Made by a program: the position numbers and the translations under genes. This document shows positions 1 to 5,678 of a stretch of DNA of 5,678 bases, one piece after another. The notes beneath the pieces were generated by a model. The model searched no databases. It saw only the letters and a program-made list of their open reading frames with translations, and had not been told where the DNA came from. Source of the stretch: Acidobacteriota bacterium (GTDB lineage Bacteria; Acidobacteriota; Terriglobia; Terriglobales; Acidobacteriaceae); the NCBI GenBank assembly GCA_021810175.1, contig JAJZJJ010000235.1, positions 1 to 5,678 of the forward strand, given 5' to 3'. The stretch's first letter is position 1. Every line of letters starts with the position of its first letter.

Positions 1-1
1 C

Positions 2-2095
2 CTCGGCTACACCCACAATTTCTTCTTCGTCGCCTTCGTCTGCACCGACCACCATCCCAAACTCGTCCGCGCCCACATGATGCCACGCGACGACCTCGGC
101 AACGACGACAGCGTCCAGGTCGTCCTCGACACCTTCCACGACCAGCGCCGCGCCTTCTCCTTCAGCAGCAACCCCCTCGGCATCCAGGCCGACGCCCTTT
201 ACAGCGAACAGGACGGCTACGACAACTCCTTCAACACCGTCTGGGACACCTTCGCCCGCCGCACCCCCACCGGCTACGTCGTCCTCTTCCGCATTCCCTT
301 CACCAGCCTCTACTTCGCCAAAGCCGCTCCCGGACAGATGCGCACCTGGGGCATCATCCTCGGCCGCAACATCTCCCACCTCAATCAGTCCGACTTCTGG
401 CCCGCCATCCACCACAACATCGCCGGCTTCCTCTCCCAGGACATCGCCGTCGATGGCATGGCCAACGTCGCCCGCGGCGGCAACATCCAGGTCCAGCCCT
501 ACTCCCTCGCCCGCAATTACAGCCAGCTCGACCTCGTCGATCCCAACAACCCCTTCATCCAAACCAAACCCATCCAGAACTTCACCGGCGTCGAAGCCAA
601 ATTCATTCTCCACAACAGCCTCGTCCTCGATACCACCCTCGACCCCGACTTCAGCCAGGTCGGCGTCGACAATCCCGCCTCACCCAATCAGCGCTTCCCA
701 CCCTACTTCCCCGAAGTCCGCCCCTTCTTCATCGAAAACAGCAGCTATTTCCAGACCCCCGTCAACCTCTACTACACCGACAACATCGTCACCCCCCAGT
801 ACGGCGCGCGCCTTACCGGCAAGCTCGGACACTGGGCCATGGGCATCCTCGGCGTCGACGACCGCAGTCCCGGCCAGGCCGTCCCCGCCTCCAGCCCCGA
901 TTACGGCACCCGTGCCCACGACTACGTCGCCCGCATCAATCACGATGTCGGCTCCCTCTCCGACGTCGGAGTCATCTACGCCGACCGCCAGTATCTCGGC
1001 TCCTTCAATCGCGCCGGCGGCGTCGATTACCGCCTCCGCGTCGGCCACGGATGGACTTTCACCGGCCAGGGCATCGCCTCCCAGACCAAAAACCTCAGCA
1101 ACTCCACCCCCGGCGAACAGGACTGCCTCGGCTACAACCTCTATTGCAGCGGCCAGGCCTGGACCCAGTCCGCCAGCTACTCCGACCTCCACCGCAACCT
1201 CTGGCTCAACTACAACGACACCGCCGCCGGATTCGTCACCGACACCGGCTTCTTCAGCCGCCCCGATGTCCGCAAACCCAGCGGCAGTTTCAGCTACACC
1301 TTCTGCCCCAGCCACGGCCGCATTCTCTCCTTTGGCCCCGGCATCTACGCCGAACGCATCTGGGACCACAACGGCATCCCCCTCAGCCTCTACGTCCACC
1401 CCTCCTGGAACATGAACTTCGCCGGCAGCACCTCCCTCTATGCCAGCTTCTCCCTCGGCCAGACCCGCCTCCGCCCCATCGACTACTCCGCCTTCTCCAC
1501 CAACGTCGAGTACCACGACCACAGCGAGAACGTCAGCCTCTACTCCGCTCCCGTCCCCTGGCTCACCCTCAACGGCGGCTACTCCCAGGGAACCACCGTC
1601 AACTACGCCCCGCCCAACGGCGATGGCCCCGGCCCCGTCGCATATCTCACCCCCCGCCTCGGACTCAATTTCAAGCTCTTCAACGGCGTCGATCTCCAGA
1701 ACAGCTATCGCTTCACCCGTTTCTCCACCCTTGCCACCAACGGCCTCGTCTATGACAATCACCAGGTGATTACTCGCTGGAATTACCAGTTCACCAAAGC
1801 CACTTCCGTCAACTTCATCGGCCAGTACATCGCCACCCTGCCCAATACCCGCTATACCGGCCTTACCAACTCCAAAACCCTCTTCGCCGACGCCCTCTTC
1901 ACTTACATGCCCCACCCCGGCACGGCCCTCTATCTTGGCTACATCGGCAACTTCGCGAATATCAGCCCCTCGCTCTGCACCCGTCTGCCCAACGGCTCCT
2001 GCAATCCCGCCGACCCCATCCTCGCCCCCACCGGCTCCATCACCAGCGACGGCAAAAACCTCTACATGAAGGTCTCCTACCTCTTCCACTTCTGA
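2..2095 (+). CDS. CBM9-like / DUF5916 outer-membrane beta-barrel protein (5' end missing)
   Basis: This is a putative outer-membrane protein of unknown substrate. The reading frame is already open at the left edge; the first in-frame ATG (77) is internal, because the preceding residues LGYTHNFFFVAFVCTD continue the CBM9-like beta-sandwich. Using visible numbering (697 residues), about 1-135 is the CBM9-like domain, including DDSVQVVLDTFHDQRRAFSF. From about 155 to the end is the DUF5916 barrel, with the family hallmark DPDFSQ at 214 followed by RFPPYFPEVRPFFIEN around 232-247. The C-terminus YLFHF ends in Phe after alternating aromatic strands, as expected for a barrel inserted by the BAM machinery. 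Two close Cys pairs (375/382 and 659/667) sit in loop-like segments. Third codon positions are overwhelmingly C, unlike the downstream genes. Family membership is well supported; the substrate (perhaps a glycan or peptide) is not known. The signal peptide is outside the window. Confidence 0.88.
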   Translation, partial: LGYTHNFFFVAFVCTDHHPKLVRAHMMPRDDLGNDDSVQVVLDTFHDQRRAFSFSSNPLGIQADALYSEQDGYDNSFNTVWDTFARRTPTGYVVLFRIPFTSLYFAKAAPGQMRTWGIILGRNISHLNQSDFWPAIHHNIAGFLSQDIAVDGMANVARGGNIQVQPYSLARNYSQLDLVDPNNPFIQTKPIQNFTGVEAKFILHNSLVLDTTLDPDFSQVGVDNPASPNQRFPPYFPEVRPFFIENSSYFQTPVNLYYTDNIVTPQYGARLTGKLGHWAMGILGVDDRSPGQAVPASSPDYGTRAHDYVARINHDVGSLSDVGVIYADRQYLGSFNRAGGVDYRLRVGHGWTFTGQGIASQTKNLSNSTPGEQDCLGYNLYCSGQAWTQSASYSDLHRNLWLNYNDTAAGFVTDTGFFSRPDVRKPSGSFSYTFCPSHGRILSFGPGIYAERIWDHNGIPLSLYVHPSWNMNFAGSTSLYASFSLGQTRLRPIDYSAFSTNVEYHDHSENVSLYSAPVPWLTLNGGYSQGTTVNYAPPNGDGPGPVAYLTPRLGLNFKLFNGVDLQNSYRFTRFSTLATNGLVYDNHQVITRWNYQFTKATSVNFIGQYIATLPNTRYTGLTNSKTLFADALFTYMPHPGTALYLGYIGNFANISPSLCTRLPNGSCNPADPILAPTGSITSDGKNLYMKVSYLFHF

Positions 2096-2157
2096 TCCCC
2101 ACGTATGAATGCGGAAGCTGTGCCCTCCGTCGTGAACAAAGGGGCCAGGAACTTTCC

Positions 2158-2173
2158 CGAAGTGTATACTTCG
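2158..2173. promoter_or_regulatory. Inverted repeat overlapping a TATACT box upstream of the lyase gene
   Basis: The arms CGAAGT and ACTTCG are perfect reverse complements around the 4-base centre GTAT. TATACT (2165-2170), close to a sigma-70 type -10 box, lies within the repeat, 94 bases before the lyase start. I find no convincing -35 box at 16-18 bases upstream (that stretch reads GGGGCCA), and no TG at the extended -10 position. It could be a promoter with an operator, or simply a short RNA hairpin after gene 1. Weak support. Confidence 0.25.
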
Positions 2174-2189
2174 AGGTCGCCCGAAGCTC

Positions 2190-2205
2190 GCTGGCCTGCG
2201 CCAGC
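2190..2205. other. Small GC-rich stem-loop between gene 1 and the lyase gene
   Basis: GCTGGC and GCCAGC form a perfect 6-base-pair stem around the loop CTGC. No T-run follows on the + strand, so it is not a classical intrinsic terminator. It lies 59 bases before the lyase start and could be leader structure, part of a weak stop for gene 1, or chance in GC-rich DNA. The rest of the 169-base gap holds only the TATACT repeat and the ribosome binding site. Confidence 0.2.
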
Positions 2206-2252
2206 TCCGGCGCCGAACGCGCAGGTTCTCAACTGCTGCCTGTCCCGCAACC

Positions 2253-2256
2253 GGAG
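2253..2256 (+). promoter_or_regulatory. Ribosome binding site for the lyase
   Basis: GGAG lies 8 bases before the ATG at 2265, the usual Shine-Dalgarno distance. It supports this start, as does the family's conserved N-terminus EPFRIKSVEP, which begins at residue 8 and would be lost if the next Met (58) were used. Confidence 0.65.
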
Positions 2257-2264
2257 ATTTTCCG

Positions 2265-3626
2265 ATGCCTTTCCGCACCATCATCGAGCCCTTCCGCATC
2301 AAGAGTGTCGAGCCCATCCACTGGACCACACGCGCCCAGCGCGAGCAGGTCCTCGCCGCAGCCCACTTCAACGTCTTCCTGCTTCCCGCGGATGACGTGC
2401 TCATCGACCTGCTGACCGACTCCGGGACCGGCGCCATGTCCACGCACCAGTGGGCCGCCATGATGGAAGGCGATGAGAGCTATGCCGGCAGTCGCAGCTT
2501 CGACCACTTCCGCGATTCCATTCAGTCCATCTTCGGGTACAGGAGCGTGATCCCAACCCATCAGGGCCGCGCCGCTGAACGCATTCTCTTTAGTGTCTGC
2601 TGTAAGAAAGGCGACATCGTCCCCAACAACACCCATTTCGATACAACGCGCGCCAACATTGAATTCGCCGGCGCTGAAGCCGTTGACCTTCTCTGCGCCG
2701 AAGGGCGCCAACCCTCAGTCGACGCGCCCTTCAAAGGCAACATGGATGTCGCTGCCCTCGAAAATCTCATTCAGCGATCCGGCCGCGATCGCATTCCCCT
2801 TGTGATGCTCACGGTGACAAACAATTCCGGTGGTGGCCAGCCCGTCTCCATGGAAAACGTCCGCCAGGTCAGCGCCGTCTGCCGCCGGCACGGTATCCCA
2901 CTCTACTTTGACGCCTGCCGCTTTGCCGAAAACTCATGGTTCATTAAGCTCCGTGAGCCCGGCTACCAGGACAAGACCCCCATCGAAGTCGCCCGGGAGA
3001 TGTTTGCCTGTGGCGACGGCTGCACCATGTCCGCCAAGAAGGACGGCATGGCCAACATCGGCGGCTTCCTCTGCACCAACGACGACAGGATTGCCCAGCA
3101 GGAAAAGGATCTGCTTATACTCACCGAAGGCTATCCCACCTATGGCGGCCTCGCCGGACGCGATCTCGAAGCCATCGCCGTCGGCGTGCAGGAGGCGCTG
3201 CACGAGGATTACCTTCGCTATCGCATCGCTTCAACCGCCTATCTCGGCAATCACATCGCGGCCGCCGGGGTGCCCATCGTACAGCCGCCCGGCGGCCATG
3301 CCATCTACATCGACGCACGCGCCTTTCTTCCCAATATCCCTCCAAAACAGTTTCCCGGCGTCGCGCTTGCCTGCGAGTTATACCTTGAAGGTGGAGTTCG
3401 TTCGGTCGAAATCGGCACACTGATGTTTGCCGACGCCGCGCAAATGGATCTCGTGCGCCTCGCCATTCCGCGCCGCGTCTACACGCAGAGCCATGTGGAT
3501 TACCTGGTTGAAGTGGTGCTGGAAGTCTGGAAAAGACGCGAAAGGATTCGCGGCATGCGCCTGACCCACGAAGCGCCGTTCCTGCGCCATTTCACCGCCC
3601 GCCTCGAACCGCTGCCCGCGCATTGA
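2265..3626 (+). CDS. Tryptophanase-like PLP-dependent beta-eliminating lyase
   Basis: This is a cytoplasmic PLP enzyme (453 residues) of the tryptophanase / tyrosine phenol-lyase (TPL) family, which splits L-Trp to indole, or L-Tyr to phenol, plus pyruvate and ammonia. The length fits TPL (456) better than E. coli TnaA (471). Expected residues are present: PLP lysine K259 in MSAKKD, D216 and R219 (FDACR), Y73, Q100-G101-R102 (THQGR), N187, the monovalent-cation ligands G54, E71 and N264, H345, and the carboxylate-binding R398. The residues that part the two activities favour tryptophanase: D126 (Thr124 in C. freundii TPL), I383 (Arg381 in TPL) and H442 in LRHFTA (Phe448 in TPL). Elsewhere the sequence is TPL-like, for example GCTMSAKKD and NIGGFLC. 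The loop between I383 and R398 is about 8 residues shorter than in TPL. No Trp permease gene or TnaC-type leader is visible. The family is certain; the substrate is inferred as Trp, so I withhold the symbol tnaA. Confidence 0.95.
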   Translation: MPFRTIIEPFRIKSVEPIHWTTRAQREQVLAAAHFNVFLLPADDVLIDLLTDSGTGAMSTHQWAAMMEGDESYAGSRSFDHFRDSIQSIFGYRSVIPTHQGRAAERILFSVCCKKGDIVPNNTHFDTTRANIEFAGAEAVDLLCAEGRQPSVDAPFKGNMDVAALENLIQRSGRDRIPLVMLTVTNNSGGGQPVSMENVRQVSAVCRRHGIPLYFDACRFAENSWFIKLREPGYQDKTPIEVAREMFACGDGCTMSAKKDGMANIGGFLCTNDDRIAQQEKDLLILTEGYPTYGGLAGRDLEAIAVGVQEALHEDYLRYRIASTAYLGNHIAAAGVPIVQPPGGHAIYIDARAFLPNIPPKQFPGVALACELYLEGGVRSVEIGTLMFADAAQMDLVRLAIPRRVYTQSHVDYLVEVVLEVWKRRERIRGMRLTHEAPFLRHFTARLEPLPAH

Positions 3627-3730
3627 CGACATTCCGGAGAATGGTTTCGCCGATATGCGGGCTGTGCTTTTCGGCTGGCTGAACCTGCGCAGGCAGATCG
3701 CCGGGCAAATAACCGCGTCTCTGATTGATT

Positions 3731-3766
3731 CTGGCCCCGGCCGCTGGTGAAAGCCGCCGGGACCAG
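3731..3766. terminator. Candidate two-way terminator hairpin between convergent genes
   Basis: The arms 3731-3744 and 3753-3766 pair at 12 of 14 positions (blocks of 4, 6 and 2 base pairs with two mismatches) around the 8-base loop TGGTGAAA. The position, 104 bases after the lyase stop and 5 bases past the stop of the - strand gene, fits a shared terminator. Neither side has a T-run, so termination may be weak, Rho-dependent, or the hairpin may instead protect the 3' ends. Elsewhere in the 145-base gap I see only a 10-base palindrome, CCTGCGCAGG (3684-3693). Confidence 0.4.
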
Positions 3767-3771
3767 CCGAA

Positions 3772-5678
3772 CTACTGGATGATGTTCAGAGTGAAATTCG
3801 CGGTTTGGGTTGAGGTCGAACCACCAGAAGCCGAACCTGAGGCAGTACTGCTTGCAGTGACGGTCACGACGTGTTGACCCAGTGGGCTCTGACTGAAAAC
3901 AGTGCCGCAACCAATGGCGCCGCCAACCAGCATAAGGCCAATCAACCCCAGGAGCAGCATGCCGCGAGCCCCGGACGTGAGAGAGCGACGGCGCCATCCG
4001 GCCAGTCCACCAAGAAGGATTGCAGGAAGCAACAGAATGGACGCTGGAGTGAATCCGCTCCCGGTTCCAGTTCTGTTCTCGGCAATCGTCGCCGTGCCAC
4101 TTGCGCTTGTGGTGATCGTGAGCGTTGAGGTCTGGACCTTATCTGAACCGTCTGCCGTCAGACTTGCCGGCACGAAGGTGCAGGTGGCGCCCGCCGGCAG
4201 ACCGGAGCAGGAAAAATCAACTGTGCCGGCATATCCGCCATACGGAGTGAACGTAAAGGTTGTAGTGGCCGACTCCCCCGCAACTACAGTCACCTTCGAT
4301 GGATTCACGGCGAGCGTGTACCCCGGGGTTCCGGTGCCGCCGCCAATATCCCCATCCTGGTTGATACCGGTAAAGATGTTGTTGAATCCAACGAACGCAG
4401 TGGAGTTCGAACTCAGAGCCTTGGCTCTGGCCTCCAGGTTCGCTTGCTGCAGCAACTGCGTGACCGTGTAGGAGGTGTTGTTATCAAGACCAACCGATGT
4501 GCCGTCTCCCGCGACATTGTAGGTCTTTGCCCCGGTCCCGGTGCTCGAAACATTGAAACCGAAGGTGCTCGCTACCGTCGAGCCGGCAAGGCTCGAATTC
4601 GTCACGTACGTCGCCAGCGCGCCTGCCATCACCTGCGCATTCATTTTCGGCGCTCCCTTGATCTTGAAGAACGTTTGGAAGAGAGCTGCGACATCCGCAT
4701 TTGTCTTGCCGGTCAGGTTGTTGCTGCTGTTCGCTCCATACAGCCAGGGGAAACCGTCTGCCAGCCAGCTTGCGAGATTGGTGGCGCTGGGGCCACCGTT
4801 CATGTCGTCGATCAGAGCTTGTCCATTCTTGTTGTTCCAGTAGCCGATGGTCGCCGTGTCTCCCGTCTGAAGCGGAACGCCATCGGTTATGGTGATCGGA
4901 CAAGCCGTTGCCATCACGCCATTCGTATCGGTTACCTCAACGCTGAAGCTGCCGCTTGCCGTCGGAGTGCCGGTGACCGCGCCGTTTGTCGGGCTCAGCT
5001 GCAGGCCGGCGGGCAGCGTACCGATGATGGAGTAAATATAAGGAACCATTCCGCCCGAAACCGTCATCGGACCGGAGTTAAAAGCTGCGTTCACCGCACC
5101 TGCTTTCATAGCCGCACAGGTGACCGCAAGCGGCGCCTCAATGGTGATGGGGCAAGCGGCTCCCGTCGCACCGTCCGCGTCCGTCACCATCACGGCGAAG
5201 GTACCAGCGGTCGTCGGCGTGCCTGTGACCGCGCCGGTTGCCCGGTTCAGCGTCAGACCGGTGGGCAGCGTACCAAGGATGGAGTAAGTATAAGGAGCCG
5301 TCCCGCCTGAAACCGTCATCGGTCCGGAGTTGAACGTTGCGCCCACTTCCCCTGTCTTCACCAAAGCACAGGTGACAGAGGGCCCAGGCTTGATCGTGAT
5401 GGGGCATGCGGTTGCCGTACCACCGTCCGCGTCCGTCACCTCCACGGAGAAGGTGCCAGCGGCCGTCGGCGTGCCGGTGACCGCGCCGGTTGTCGAGTTC
5501 AGCGTCAGGCCGGCGGGCAGCGTGCCGATAATGGAGTAAGTATAAGGAGCCGTCCCGCCTGAAACCGTCATCGGTCCGGAGTTGAACGTTGCGCCCACTT
5601 CACCTGTCTTCACCAAAGCACAGGTCACCGAGAGTGACGTCTCGATGGTGATGGGGCACGCGGTGTCTGTGCCCTCTT
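3772..5678 (-). CDS. Repeat-rich secreted/anchored protein: He_PIG repeats, GYWNNKNGQ domain, Ig-like domain, two C-terminal helices (5' end missing)
   Basis: No function is known; this is probably an exported adhesin-like or cell-surface protein. The frame stays open to the right edge: a GTG at 5628 could look like a start, but the 16 codons before it (EGTDTACPITIETSLS) are the tail of another repeat. Numbering from 5628, residues 1-84, 85-168 and 169-252 are He_PIG-type putative Ig repeats (PYTYSIIGTLPAGLTLN, TGAVTGTPTAAGTF), each with Cys at repeat positions 3 and 75. About 257-433 is an uncharacterised domain beginning TIGYWNNKNGQALIDD and ending FTGINQDGDIGGG. About 436-510 is an Ig-like domain (GYAGTVDFSCSGLPAGATC). 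A hydrophobic helix (about 526-545) leads into WRRRS, a second helix (557-573) ends at GCG, and a Ser/Thr/Gly-rich tail ends TANFTLNIIQ. From memory, acidobacterial surface proteins share this C-terminal plan. The signal peptide is outside the window. Confidence 0.85.
   Translation of the reverse strand, partial: EGTDTACPITIETSLSVTCALVKTGEVGATFNSGPMTVSGGTAPYTYSIIGTLPAGLTLNSTTGAVTGTPTAAGTFSVEVTDADGGTATACPITIKPGPSVTCALVKTGEVGATFNSGPMTVSGGTAPYTYSILGTLPTGLTLNRATGAVTGTPTTAGTFAVMVTDADGATGAACPITIEAPLAVTCAAMKAGAVNAAFNSGPMTVSGGMVPYIYSIIGTLPAGLQLSPTNGAVTGTPTASGSFSVEVTDTNGVMATACPITITDGVPLQTGDTATIGYWNNKNGQALIDDMNGGPSATNLASWLADGFPWLYGANSSNNLTGKTNADVAALFQTFFKIKGAPKMNAQVMAGALATYVTNSSLAGSTVASTFGFNVSSTGTGAKTYNVAGDGTSVGLDNNTSYTVTQLLQQANLEARAKALSSNSTAFVGFNNIFTGINQDGDIGGGTGTPGYTLAVNPSKVTVVAGESATTTFTFTPYGGYAGTVDFSCSGLPAGATCTFVPASLTADGSDKVQTSTLTITTSASGTATIAENRTGTGSGFTPASILLLPAILLGGLAGWRRRSLTSGARGMLLLGLIGLMLVGGAIGCGTVFSQSPLGQHVVTVTASSTASGSASGGSTSTQTANFTLNIIQ
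4873..5678 (-). repeat. Tandem 252-base repeat coding for 84-residue He_PIG domains
   Basis: There are three full units, at 5377-5628, 5125-5376 and 4873-5124, preceded on the coding strand by the tail of a fourth (5629-5676). The period is exactly 252 bases. By hand count the first two units match at about 69 of 84 residues, and the first and third at about 61 of 84. On DNA, 5531-5625 and 5279-5373 differ at a single base (5602 versus 5350). The unit next to the GYWNNKNGQ domain is the most diverged, as expected if the array grows and homogenises away from the fixed end. Confidence 0.9.

Noticed and set aside
453..1415. An open frame on the + strand inside gene 1, plus another at 1051-1755
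   Set aside because: The products are low-complexity Ser/Pro/Thr/Ala-rich or Arg/Pro/Gln/His-rich chains that arise from shifting the C-biased codons of gene 1. There is no family similarity.
2105..2395. A short + strand frame before the lyase that contains one Trp, considered as a TnaC-type leader peptide
   Set aside because: It has no ribosome binding site, is 96 codons long, overlaps the lyase start by about 130 bases, and lacks the TnaC arrangement of a Trp followed 12 residues later by a terminal Pro.
680..2461. A long open frame (593 codons) on the - strand opposite gene 1
   Set aside because: Its codons are in register with gene 1 so that each first base pairs with a sense third base. 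Since those are nearly always C, its codons start with G and cannot be stops. The product is a meaningless Gly/Ala/Val/Glu/Asp-rich chain.
3994..4047. First C-terminal helix followed by WRRRS, considered as a PEP-CTERM sorting signal
   Set aside because: There is no Pro-Glu-Pro before the helix, and more than 70 residues, including a second helix, follow it, whereas PEP-CTERM signals end the protein.
4444..5310. A 288-codon + strand frame opposite the repeat protein
   Set aside because: It lies wholly antisense to the He_PIG repeats and the GYWNNKNGQ domain, and is Arg/His/Cys-rich with no recognisable domain. The repeats themselves keep it open.
4873..5678. Tandem repeats considered as a CRISPR array or a non-coding satellite
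   Set aside because: The 252-base period is a multiple of three, has no spacers, stays in one open frame and codes for a known Ig-like fold.

Overview
The window holds two complete or nearly complete genes on the + strand, followed by a convergent gene on the - strand that runs off the right edge. It is GC-rich. I infer a soil-type Acidobacteriota (Terriglobia-like) from four features: a CBM9-like/DUF5916 outer-membrane protein, strongly C-biased third codon positions, stacked He_PIG/Ig-like repeats, and a two-helix C-terminal module. This is inference from family knowledge. There is no rRNA or marker gene here to confirm it.

Layout. (1) 2-2095 (+): the 3' part of a large outer-membrane beta-barrel protein with a CBM9-like N-terminal domain and a DUF5916 barrel. 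Its start and signal peptide lie left of the window. (2) 2096-2264: a 169-base gap with a ribosome binding site, a small inverted repeat overlapping a TATACT box, and a second short hairpin. (3) 2265-3626 (+): a complete PLP-dependent beta-eliminating lyase of the tryptophanase / tyrosine phenol-lyase family, with its catalytic residues intact. The residues that separate the two activities look tryptophanase-like, while much of the backbone looks like tyrosine phenol-lyase. (4) 3627-3771: a convergent gap with an imperfect GC-rich hairpin that could stop transcription from both sides. (5) 3772-5678 (-): a secreted or envelope-anchored repeat protein, open to the right edge. From N- to C-terminus it has the end of one and then three full 84-residue He_PIG-type repeats, an uncharacterised domain of about 175 residues beginning TIGYWNNKNGQ, an Ig-like domain, two hydrophobic helices separated by an Arg cluster, and a short Ser/Thr/Gly-rich tail.

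Nothing links the three genes into one pathway. Genes 1 and 2 share a strand, but the 169-base gap and separate ribosome binding site fit independent expression. Gene 3 is convergent. I see no mobile element, CRISPR array, tRNA or rRNA. The most open question is the function of the GYWNNKNGQ domain and the unusual C-terminal anchor of gene 3. The lyase is the gene with the clearest testable biochemistry.
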